A stretch of DNA of 48,714 nucleotides, from the NCBI RefSeq assembly GCF_000344135.1, contig NZ_BAOP01000035.1:1-48714 (forward strand), in the 5' to 3' direction. Each line of letters starts with the position of its first letter. Positions within the stretch are counted from its first letter, which is position 1. The stretch is from Gordonia malaquae NBRC 108250 (GTDB lineage: Bacteria; Actinomycetota; Actinomycetes; Mycobacteriales; Mycobacteriaceae). Under the pieces are notes generated by a model, which saw only the letters and a program-made list of their open reading frames with translations, was not told where the DNA came from and made no database searches. The translations under genes were made by a program, and so were the position numbers. Of the stretch, positions 8,457-15,306 are shown one piece after another.

Positions 8457-9107
8457 TCAGCGTGCCTTGGCCGCGGCGAGCAGCCCTGACCCGACAGGAA
8501 TGACGGCCGGCAGGAACCGGTCGTCGTCGGCGACGATGCTCGCCGCCTCGCGGGCGGCGAGCGTCCGCGGGTCCTTGGCGGTCGGGTCGTCGATGGTGCC
8601 ACCAGCTGAGGCGTTGTTGACCACCAGCAGTCCACCCGGGCGGAGAATGCGGACCGCTTCGGTGATGAACGCCGGGTACGACAGCAGCGGGCCGTCGACG
8701 AACACCAGGTCGTAGCTGGTGTCGGCGAGCCTTGTCAGAACGTCGGACGGTGCGCCGTTGATCAGACGGGTGCGGCCGGGCGCGATGTCTGCGTCGGCGA
8801 ACGATTCGCGCGCCGCTCGATGATGCTCCGATTCGGGGTCGATCGTCGTCAGGATTCCGGTCGACGGCATGCCCGCGAGCAACCACAATCCGCCGACTCC
8901 CGTCCCGGTCCCGATCTCGACGACGTGCTGAGCGCCCGCGGTGCGGGCGAGAAGTGACAGCAACGCTCCGGTCGCCGGGCTGATCGCGGTGGCGCCGAGC
9001 TCTTCTGCGCGCAGCCGCGCGCCCACAAGAGCGTCGTCTTCGATGATGGCGGCCTCGGCGTAGGAGTTCAGGCGCGCGACAGGATCGGGCGAGCTCGTGT
9101 CAGTCAT
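8457..9107 (-). CDS. O-methyltransferase, Rv1220c type
   Basis: 216 residues from ATG at 9107. The upstream in-frame extension to 9212 was rejected because homologues are about 215 residues long. This is a class I SAM methyltransferase of the catechol/caffeoyl-CoA type (Methyltransf_3): EIGTGTGVGG at 64-73 binds SAM, DLVFVDGP carries a metal-ligand Asp, and RPGGLLVVNNA follows. The substrate is unknown. It is divergent from sigE, as in M. tuberculosis. The 129-base gap between them holds sigE control sequences that I could not resolve. It converges with manC, marking the join between two synteny blocks. Confidence 0.88.
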   Translation of the reverse strand: MTDTSSPDPVARLNSYAEAAIIEDDALVGARLRAEELGATAISPATGALLSLLARTAGAQHVVEIGTGTGVGGLWLLAGMPSTGILTTIDPESEHHRAARESFADADIAPGRTRLINGAPSDVLTRLADTSYDLVFVDGPLLSYPAFITEAVRILRPGGLLVVNNASAGGTIDDPTAKDPRTLAAREAASIVADDDRFLPAVIPVGSGLLAAAKAR

Positions 9108-9236
9108 GTGAATGAGGGTGCCACACCGCTTGTCGGGCACTGTCACACCACGCCGGACCAGGGAGTTCTGCTTCCTCAGGAAACGCTCAGCCGCCTCTGG
9201 GGTCGCCCACATTCCGATAGGACAGGCTCATAGCCA

Positions 9237-9956
9237 ATGGTCCGGAATATTGATCGCCCCACCGACGTTGCAGCGTCATACGAGACGACGTCTGCCGGTG
9301 TTCCCGCGAAGAAAGGAACTGGCACCAACCCGATGAGCCTTCCCCTGAGCACTTCCACCGATTCGACGCGAGATTCATTCCGCGGCACGGCGGGATTCGA
9401 TGCGACCGGCGACAAGAACTTGATGCCGTCGTGGGATGAACTCGTCACCGAGCACGCAGACCGCGTGTACCGCCTCGCGTACCGACTGTCGGGCAATCAG
9501 CACGACGCCGAAGACCTGACGCAGGAGACCTTCATCCGCGTCTTCCGCTCGCTGACCAGCTACAAGGCGGGCACCTTCGAAGGGTGGCTCCACCGCATCA
9601 CCACCAACCTGTTCCTGGACATGGTTCGTCGCCGCAGCAAGATCCGCATGGAGGCGCTGGAGTCGACGTACGACAAGATCCCGACCGACACGCCCGACCC
9701 GCAGCAGGCATACGCCGACGCGAATCTGGGCCCCGATCTCCAGGCCGCTCTGGACTCGCTCGCGCCCGAGTTCCGCGCAGCGATCGTCCTGTGCGACATC
9801 GAAGGATTGTCGTACGAGGAGGTCGGCGCGACGCTGGGCGTCAAGATGGGCACAGTCCGCAGTCGTATCCACCGCGGCCGCCAGGGCATCCGCGAGTTCC
9901 TCGCGGCACGCGGCCAGACTGACCGTCGCTCGGTCGCCGTCGCCAGTGAGGTCTGA
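9237..9956 (+). CDS. sigE: ECF RNA polymerase sigma factor SigE
   Basis: 239 residues from ATG at 9237; ATG at 9333 is a second plausible start, and SigE of mycobacteria is known to use several. Region 2 is at ~67-135 ([22 protein letters not shown], then [38 protein letters not shown]). Region 4 is at ~168-222 ([27 protein letters not shown]). Both are nearly identical to M. tuberculosis SigE. It directs the response to envelope stress. rseA (anti-sigma), htrA and tatB follow. It may drive the two GGAACC-type promoters at 13264-13292 and 13925-13953; that link is inference. Confidence 0.95.
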   Translation: MVRNIDRPTDVAASYETTSAGVPAKKGTGTNPMSLPLSTSTDSTRDSFRGTAGFDATGDKNLMPSWDELVTEHADRVYRLAYRLSGNQHDAEDLTQETFIRVFRSLTSYKAGTFEGWLHRITTNLFLDMVRRRSKIRMEALESTYDKIPTDTPDPQQAYADANLGPDLQAALDSLAPEFRAAIVLCDIEGLSYEEVGATLGVKMGTVRSRIHRGRQGIREFLAARGQTDRRSVAVASEV

Positions 9957-10026
9957 TCGCGTAAGCTGGGCCCGAACAGATCATCTGGGGTCGCGCGTGC
10001 GGCCACTGTCGGGAAGGGCGGCGCTC

Positions 10027-10392
10027 GTGGGCCTTGGTCACGCACGGCGTTCATCCAGCGATCGGTGGGCTCCGATCAGTTCGTCGATCGCCCCTAACCC
10101 GGACCACCGGCCATCATCGGAGTTCGCCTCGACTGAGCATCTCGCAGTGGAGGCCGTGGTCGCTTACGTGGACAACGAGCTGTCGCAGTCTGCGTCCAGT
10201 CGTGCCGACGCTCATCTCTCGATGTGTCCGCGATGTTCGGACGAGGTAGCGAATCAGGCTCGTGCGCGGTCGTTGCTGCGCGCGGGGAACGACGTGGCCG
10301 CACCTGCGTCCCTTCTCGGGCAGTTGTGCCAGATTCCTACACAGGAGATCGACATGCGTCGTGCAGGCCGTTTCAACCGTCGGGGCCGCTGA
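10027..10392 (+). CDS. rseA: Anti-sigma-E factor RseA (zinc-binding type)
   Basis: 121 residues from GTG at 10027, preceded by GGAAGGGCGG at a good distance. The frame reaches back to 9946, but that part overlaps the sigE end and lacks homology. The conserved block STEHLAVEAVVAYVDNEL leads into the zinc anti-sigma motif HLSMCPRC (H63, C67, C70). The rest is a basic tail (RRAGRFNRRGR). It has no membrane segment, as in mycobacterial RseA, so it acts as a soluble redox/zinc anti-sigma that holds SigE inactive. It is shorter than the M. tuberculosis protein (about 154), mainly at the C-terminus. Confidence 0.9.
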   Translation: MGLGHARRSSSDRWAPISSSIAPNPDHRPSSEFASTEHLAVEAVVAYVDNELSQSASSRADAHLSMCPRCSDEVANQARARSLLRAGNDVAAPASLLGQLCQIPTQEIDMRRAGRFNRRGR

Positions 10393-10395
10393 CTC

Positions 10396-11811
10396 GTGAC
10401 CGACCTCACACCGCAATCGCGTGACGAGGCTGTCTTCGGACGGCCGTCGGGTGTCACCGGCTCTTTCGACAAGTCCCCCGCTACGGAGCGTCCGCAACCG
10501 ACGATCGCAGCGCCGGATCCAGTCCTGGGCGAGGCGTTCGGACGCCCAGACGGCGAGACGCAGACGCTCCAGCGTGATCCTCATGCGGTGCCGATCGACG
10601 AGACACCCGACGAGCCTGCCGACCCGTGGCGGGACCCGAGCGCCGGCGCGTCGTTGGACGCTCCCGCTCTGCAGCCGGTGGCGGCGGCCGAGCCGTCGAC
10701 GCCCGGGCCGAAGCTCGGAATCCGTGACCTGCTGTCGGGTGAGCGCGTCCATGGCTGGGCGCTGGCGACGCTTGCGATGGTCGCACTGCTGATCGGCCTC
10801 GGCGGTGGTCTCATCGGGCGGTGGACCGCTGAGGTCGTCACACCGCTGAACTCAGACTCGGTCAAGCTCAACGTCGACGATTCGTCGAACGACAACAGTG
10901 AGGGCGCGACACGCGTGTCGCGAGTCGCCGGAGCGATGGCGAAGGCAGTCGTGACGATCGAGGTGCGCACCGCGACGAGCGGTGAGACCGGATCGGGCTT
11001 CGTCCTGGACAAGTCCGGGTACATCGCGACCAACAATCACGTCATCACCAGTGCCGCCACCGATCGCAGCGCGAAGCTGGAAGTCGTGTTCTCGGACCGG
11101 ACGCGCATCCCCGCTCGGCTCGTCGGGCGCGACCCGAAGACGGACCTCGCCGTGATCAAAGTCGACAACGTCCAGAACCTGACCGTCTCGACTCTCGGCG
11201 ACTCGTCGAAGCTCGAGATAGGAGAGGACGTCGTCGCGTTCGGTGCGCCGCTCGGTCTGGCGAAGACGGTGACTTCCGGGATCGTGAGTGCTGTCGATCG
11301 CCCGGTTCCGCTGCGTCCTGACGCGACGTCGGACACGGACGCGGTGATCAACGCGATCCAGACCGATGCGTCGATCAACCCCGGCAACTCGGGTGGCCCA
11401 CTCGTGGACTCGAAGGCGCGTGTGATCGGTGTGAACACCGCGGCGCTCGCTCCGAGCGGCACCTCGATCGGTCTGGGGTTCGCGATCCCGATCAACGAGG
11501 CCAAGCCCGTCATCGAATCGCTGATCAAGAACGGCAAGATGAATCACCCGACGATCGGCGTCTCCGCGGCGACCGTGCGCAACGACAGGGTGTTCGGTGC
11601 TGCCGTACGCGATGTCGCGCAGGGGAGCCCGGCCGCTCGTGCCGGGCTCCGCGAAGGCGACGTGATCACGAATTTCAACGGCCGCGCCATCGAAGGAGCG
11701 GACGAGTTGACGGTTGCCGTCCGTACCTCGAAGATCGATGATGCGGTGAAGTTCACCTACTGGCGTGATGGTCGGACCTTCAACGGTTCGATCACGCCGG
11801 TCAGCGACTAG
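10396..11811 (+). CDS. htrA: HtrA-like membrane-anchored serine protease with PDZ domain
   Basis: 471 residues, GTG three bases after rseA, so translationally linked. The cytosolic N-terminal ~118 residues are acidic and proline-rich. One membrane helix spans ~120-141, then the protease domain. The catalytic triad is H215 (NNHV), D250 (KTDLAVI) and S332 (GNSGGPL). A PDZ domain at ~385-470 includes RAGLREGDVI. It matches Rv1223, the HtrA next to sigE. It should degrade or signal on misfolded proteins outside the membrane as part of the SigE envelope-stress response. The sigE-rseA-htrA-tatB order is unbroken. Confidence 0.93.
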   Translation: MTDLTPQSRDEAVFGRPSGVTGSFDKSPATERPQPTIAAPDPVLGEAFGRPDGETQTLQRDPHAVPIDETPDEPADPWRDPSAGASLDAPALQPVAAAEPSTPGPKLGIRDLLSGERVHGWALATLAMVALLIGLGGGLIGRWTAEVVTPLNSDSVKLNVDDSSNDNSEGATRVSRVAGAMAKAVVTIEVRTATSGETGSGFVLDKSGYIATNNHVITSAATDRSAKLEVVFSDRTRIPARLVGRDPKTDLAVIKVDNVQNLTVSTLGDSSKLEIGEDVVAFGAPLGLAKTVTSGIVSAVDRPVPLRPDATSDTDAVINAIQTDASINPGNSGGPLVDSKARVIGVNTAALAPSGTSIGLGFAIPINEAKPVIESLIKNGKMNHPTIGVSAATVRNDRVFGAAVRDVAQGSPAARAGLREGDVITNFNGRAIEGADELTVAVRTSKIDDAVKFTYWRDGRTFNGSITPVSD

Positions 11812-11831
11812 AAGATGATCGGGCGTTAACG

Positions 11832-12308
11832 ATGTTCAGCAGTATCGGTTGGGGCGAGATCGTTGTGCTCTTGGCCGCAGGCCTGATCATTCTCGGCCCG
11901 GAGCGTCTGCCCGGCGCGGTGTCGTGGACGCTGCAGTCCATCCGGAAGGTCCGTGACTACGCCACCGGAGCGTCAGGCCAGCTCCGCGACGAGATGGGCA
12001 CGGACTTCGAGCAGTTCCGTGAACCGATCCAGCAGATCAACGAACTGCGCCAGATGACTCCCAAGGGCATCGTCACCAAGCACCTCCTCGGTGGGGACTC
12101 GACTGCGGTCGACGACCTCGGCCGTTCGGTCCGCGACACTCTCGACATCCAAGGAGTCGGTGCCGCTCCGGATCAGTCCATTGCAGCCCCCTCAGACTCT
12201 CCGGGCCCTGATCTGACCAAGCTCGGCTCACCAGCCACCCCGTCCGGAACCTCTGGCCCATCCACCGTGAAGCGGACCCACGACTACACCGACTGGGACG
12301 CCACCTAG
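11832..12308 (+). CDS. tatB: Sec-independent translocase subunit TatB
   Basis: 158 residues, ATG 20 bases after htrA. It begins with the TatA/B signature: MFSSIGWGEIVVLLAAGLIILGP gives one membrane helix (5-22), then the glycine-proline hinge and RLPGAVSW. An amphipathic helix and a long Ser/Pro-rich cytosolic tail follow. The length and the acidic start fit TatB rather than TatA. It helps recognise twin-arginine substrates at the membrane. The position after htrA equals Rv1224. It converges with the DUF3558 cassette, leaving one base between stop codons. Confidence 0.92.
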   Translation: MFSSIGWGEIVVLLAAGLIILGPERLPGAVSWTLQSIRKVRDYATGASGQLRDEMGTDFEQFREPIQQINELRQMTPKGIVTKHLLGGDSTAVDDLGRSVRDTLDIQGVGAAPDQSIAAPSDSPGPDLTKLGSPATPSGTSGPSTVKRTHDYTDWDAT

Positions 12309-12309
12309 A

Positions 12310-12924
12310 TCACTCCGGCATCCGATCGATCGTCGCTCTCGTGAACGCGATCGCCCGTTCGCAGAGTTGCTCTCTGTTGAGGGGATGAGTTCCGCTATGG
12401 CTTGCGGTGGAAATAACAGTGGCCGTGCCTGACTCGACGTAGGTCGCGCAATAGCCTTCAAACGAGTAGACATGGATCCCGACTCTTCGGCTAGCAATCA
12501 ATATGTCGTCGAGCCAAGAGTCCTGTGGCCCCGAGCGTCGGGCCTTTGCTGCATCGAGACCTTTGCCGTTGCCAACCGTTTGACTGATACTCGGGGGAAT
12601 ATCTGTGCCTGTTTCCTCGTATGTCCAGATGCAGCCGCGAAGCGTTTGACCATTTGTTTTCGCAGCGTCGCGCACGGACCTCGCGTCGATGTTTAGTCGC
12701 GATAGATCCCGGAGCTGGACCCCCGTGCATGGTTCGTATTCTGTTCCGTCGTTGGCTGTGTTCCAGCGTTGTGAGTGTTTGGTAGTGAACGGCAGTCGGA
12801 CTCCTCTGTCGTCGACCTGTCGTATGCCTTGAACGGGGATTGCGGAGCCGTCGATGGAACACGACGTTAGTGCAGCCACGAGGAGTGCCAACAGGCCTGC
12901 GCAAATGCGTCGAATGAGCGTCAT
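12310..12924 (-). CDS. DUF3558 lipoprotein A
   Basis: 204 residues. A signal peptide ends in the lipobox LTSC (Cys22), so it is exported and lipid-anchored. The mature part fits DUF3558: RQVDDRGVRLPF, RWNTANDGTEYEPC, GCIWTYEE, and further Cys residues (EGYCATYV, REQLCERA) that could form disulfides. Its ATG overlaps the stop of the two-helix gene (ATGA), so the two are translationally coupled. It is a paralogue of lipoprotein B (13317-13871), with the same RQ-DD-G-LPF and RWN-NDGT-EPCTG blocks. GC looks lower than in the flanking genes, suggesting insertion between tatB and mrp. DUF3558 function is unknown. Confidence 0.82.
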   Translation of the reverse strand: MTLIRRICAGLLALLVAALTSCSIDGSAIPVQGIRQVDDRGVRLPFTTKHSQRWNTANDGTEYEPCTGVQLRDLSRLNIDARSVRDAAKTNGQTLRGCIWTYEETGTDIPPSISQTVGNGKGLDAAKARRSGPQDSWLDDILIASRRVGIHVYSFEGYCATYVESGTATVISTASHSGTHPLNREQLCERAIAFTRATIDRMPE

Positions 12925-13232
12925 CGAGGTGGTGTACGGAACTGGCTTGCTGATTCAGCATCAGCGGTCGCAAGAGTGCTTTCGGCGCTGCGTGCGGTAG
13001 CCTCGAGCGTTGAAGCTTCTGCGCTGTATTCGCTTAGCCTCTGGACGCCGGCCGAAACGAGATCCCTCAGCCGGGTGTAGACCTCAGTTCCCTCTTCGCA
13101 GCCGATTCCGAAGTAGTTATGTCCGACGAGGTTGTCGAGTGCCTGGCCCAGGTTGGCGAGATCTTTCTTAGCGTCTTGGGCCACTTGAACCCGATGCTGC
13201 CATTTACTGCGTTCGTACGCGAACTTGCTCAT
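12921..13232 (-). CDS. Small two-helix protein, WXG100/T7SS-target-like
   Basis: 103 residues; AGGAG sits just upstream of ATG 13232. It has no signal peptide. The predicted shape is helix (~4-36), a turn HNYFGIGCEEG (38-48), then a second helix (~49-95) rich in Ala/Ser/Glu with LEATARSAESTL. This resembles ESX/WXG100-superfamily hairpins, in which a glycine turn separates two helices. There is no true WxG and no clear YxxxD/E export tag, so the assignment is weak. It overlaps lipoprotein A by four bases and starts 32 bases below an ECF-type promoter. It could be a partner or substrate presented to the lipoprotein; I do not recognise a named family. Confidence 0.72.
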   Translation of the reverse strand: MSKFAYERSKWQHRVQVAQDAKKDLANLGQALDNLVGHNYFGIGCEEGTEVYTRLRDLVSAGVQRLSEYSAEASTLEATARSAESTLATADAESASQFRTPPR

Positions 13233-13263
13233 GACGACTCCTGTCGGGCGGACCCTCTACTAG

Positions 13264-13292
13264 TTAGACGCACGGAACGTGGGTTCGGTTCC
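13264..13292 (-). promoter_or_regulatory. ECF-type promoter of the two-helix/lipoprotein A unit
   Basis: Read on the minus strand: -35 GGAACC (13292-13287), 16 bases, then -10 CGTCTAA (13270-13264). The start codon is 32 bases further on. The shape matches group-IV (ECF) sigma promoters. The same hexamer and spacing recur before lipoprotein B, with only the two short boxes and near flanks conserved. Confidence 0.65.
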
Positions 13293-13316
13293 ATGGACAC
13301 GCGAGTTCGGGCGGGG

Positions 13317-13871
13317 CTATATGCCGAGGGCCTTGGTGGTTGCGACATGGAAGTACATGGCAAGCATGCAGAGGGTTTCGCGGTTGCCGCTCGGTCCTTC
13401 TGCTGTAGTCGTCACGACTGCTGCGCTGTGTGTGAACTGAGCTGAGCAGGAACTCTCCGAACCATCGTCAGAGCCGTGGGGCACGACGTCGGTCGGCTCC
13501 GGACTCGCACTGTCCGAGTCGGTGACAACCTGTTGGATGGTGACCACGTCGCGAAACTCTGGCGTGCTGTACGTCCAACGGCAACCGCGGTCGGCGGCAT
13601 CGGAGGTCTCGGCGTCCTCCGCTGAGGACGGATCGATCATCAGTTCCCGGAGAGTCTCTTCCGCGAGTCCGGTGCACGGTTCAAATGTCGTTCCGTCGTT
13701 CTTGTCGTTCCAACGGCGAGGGTGCGTCACCCGGAACGGAAGTTCACGGCCCTGATCGTCGGTCTGACGTGCCGCACCGGGAAAGAGCCCGGGAACGGCC
13801 CCGCCGCCTTCGCCGCATCCAGCGACGGCAACGGCAATCGTGACCATGAGAATGAGGACTCCTGGCTTCAT
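13317..13871 (-). CDS. DUF3558 lipoprotein B
   Basis: 184 residues from ATG 13871, chosen because AAGGAGG lies six bases upstream and a clean signal peptide follows. The lipobox VAGC predicts a lipid-anchored exported protein. DUF3558 features: RQTDDQGRELPF, RWNDKNDGTTFEPCTGL, RGCRWTY, SSCSAQF, ETLCMLA. Most core residues match lipoprotein A, so the pair arose by duplication, but this unit lacks a two-helix partner. It has its own ECF-type promoter. Function unknown; the shared promoter design suggests both units respond to the same, probably envelope-related, signal. Confidence 0.83.
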   Translation of the reverse strand: MKPGVLILMVTIAVAVAGCGEGGGAVPGLFPGAARQTDDQGRELPFRVTHPRRWNDKNDGTTFEPCTGLAEETLRELMIDPSSAEDAETSDAADRGCRWTYSTPEFRDVVTIQQVVTDSDSASPEPTDVVPHGSDDGSESSCSAQFTHSAAVVTTTAEGPSGNRETLCMLAMYFHVATTKALGI

Positions 13872-13924
13872 GGCGCCTCCTTCAGGTTCCCAGGCGCGTT
13901 GTTCGCACCGTGGGGCACATAAGG

Positions 13925-13953
13925 TTGGACGCGCGGAATCGCCATTCGGTTCC
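13925..13953 (-). promoter_or_regulatory. ECF-type promoter of DUF3558 lipoprotein B
   Basis: Read on the minus strand: -35 GGAACC (13953-13948), a 16-base spacer, then -10 CGTCCAA (13931-13925). The start codon is about 54 bases further on. Both boxes and the spacing match the promoter at 13264-13292, and the flanks GTGTCC and TTCCG are shared as well. Confidence 0.65.
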
Positions 13954-14022
13954 GGGACACGCCGTATGACCACACGTTGATCGACTCAGACCAGAGGCGT
14001 TCCAAGCCAGTGTGCAGGACGC

Positions 14023-14075
14023 TTCGACTCGCTTCGCTCGCTCAACGAGCAGAAAGGTCCCTGCTCAACGAGCAG
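14023..14075. repeat. Intergenic repeat with two GCTCAACGAGC mini-hairpins
   Basis: TTCGACTCGC is followed by GCTCGCTCAACGAGC and then CTGCTCAACGAGCAG. The two mini-hairpins lie at 14040-14050 and 14063-14073. It closely matches 67-119 at the start of the window (TTCGACTCGC plus GCTCGCTCAAGGAGC). It lies between lipoprotein B and mrp, and nothing else in this 249-base gap looks coding. It is a dispersed element of unknown role. Confidence 0.6.
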
Positions 14076-14120
14076 TTGGGGTCGCCGACTGGCGAGCAGG
14101 GAGTCTTGAGCGCCAGGCGT

Positions 14121-15272
14121 TCAGTGGCGGGTGGTGTCGATCCCGAGGCTCATACCTGCCAGACCGCGGCGGCGGACGGCGAGTTTGTCCGCGATCGCGC
14201 GAAGCGCCGAACCGGAGGCCGAGTCGGGCTTGGCGAGGACGACGGGGTTGCCGGCGTCGCCGCCTTCGCGGAGGTCCTGTTCGAGCGGGACCTGTCCGAG
14301 AAGCTCAACCGGCGCGCCGACCGCCCGGGTCAACCGCTCGGCGACCTGCGCGCCTCCGCCGGAACCGAACGGTTCCATGCGGGACCCGTCGGGCAGTTCC
14401 ATCCACGACATGTTCTCGACGACGCCCAAGACCTTCTGGCGGGTCTGGAGCGCGATCGCGCCAGCGCGCTCGGCGACTTCGGCCGCCGCCTGCTGCGGTG
14501 TCGTGACGACGAGGATCTCGGCGCCCGGAATCAGCTGCGCGATGGAGATCGCGACGTCGCCGGTGCCCGGCGGGAGGTCGAGGAGGAGGACGTCGAGGTC
14601 GCCCCAGTACACGTCGGCGAGGAACTGCTGGAGCGCGCGGTGCAGCATCGGTCCGCGCCACGTGACCGGGGTGTTCCCGTCCGTGAACTGACCGATCGAG
14701 ATGAACTTCACGCCATGGCTCTGCGGCGGCATGATCATCGACTCGACCTGCGTCGGCTTGGCATCGCTGCCGAGCATGCGGGGCACGCTGTGGCCGTAGA
14801 TGTCGGCGTCGAGAACACCGACCGACAGCCCACGGTCGGCGAGTGCGGTGGCGAGGTTGACCGTCACGCTCGACTTGCCGACACCGCCCTTGCCCGACGC
14901 GATGGCGTACACGCGGGTCATGTTGCCGGGCTTGGCGAACGGGATCTCGGGCTCAGCTTTGTCACCGCGGAGCTTCTTACGGAGCTCGGTGCGCTGTTCG
15001 TCGTCCATCACGTCGAGTTCGACGCGGACGGCGCCCACGCCCGGGACGTCCGACACCGCGTTCGACACCCGATCGGAGATCTCGGTGCGCAGCGGGCAAC
15101 CCGACGTCGTCAGGTAGATGCCGACGTCGACGCTGCCGTCGTCGGCGATGGCGACGGATTTCACCATGCCGAGGTCCGTGATCGGTTTTCCGATCTCCGG
15201 GTCGGAGACCTTGCTGAGCGCCGAACGGACGGCTGATTCGGTTGGCGTACCGGCTGTAGTCACAACATCCAC
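14121..15272 (-). CDS. mrp: Mrp/NBP35-type iron-sulfur carrier ATPase
   Basis: 383 residues. A MIP18/DUF59 domain at ~10-90 includes the reactive-Cys motif SGCPL (C59). A ParA/Mrp ATPase follows with the deviant Walker A SGKGGVGKSS (127-136), DADIYGHSVPRML, and LLLDLPPGTGD. It should assemble or transfer Fe-S clusters in the cytosol. The C-terminal CxxC found in many Mrp proteins is absent here: the VVENMSWMELPDGS region has no Cys. I recall the same in mycobacterial Mrp (Rv1229c), so it is probably normal for the order. GTG at 15263 is an alternative start. Confidence 0.92.
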   Translation of the reverse strand: MDVVTTAGTPTESAVRSALSKVSDPEIGKPITDLGMVKSVAIADDGSVDVGIYLTTSGCPLRTEISDRVSNAVSDVPGVGAVRVELDVMDDEQRTELRKKLRGDKAEPEIPFAKPGNMTRVYAIASGKGGVGKSSVTVNLATALADRGLSVGVLDADIYGHSVPRMLGSDAKPTQVESMIMPPQSHGVKFISIGQFTDGNTPVTWRGPMLHRALQQFLADVYWGDLDVLLLDLPPGTGDVAISIAQLIPGAEILVVTTPQQAAAEVAERAGAIALQTRQKVLGVVENMSWMELPDGSRMEPFGSGGGAQVAERLTRAVGAPVELLGQVPLEQDLREGGDAGNPVVLAKPDSASGSALRAIADKLAVRRRGLAGMSLGIDTTRH

Positions 15273-15306
15273 TCTAGTTCCCGCTCGTGGAACCGATCAG
15301 GGCGGC

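Noticed and set aside
9108..9236. SigE autoregulated promoter before sigE
   Set aside because: GGAAAC and GGAAT occur, but no partner -10 at ECF spacing could be found.
12921..13232. Bona fide WXG100 (EsxA-type) protein
   Set aside because: No WxG and no YxxxD/E tag; only the overall hairpin shape supports it, so it is reported as WXG100-like.
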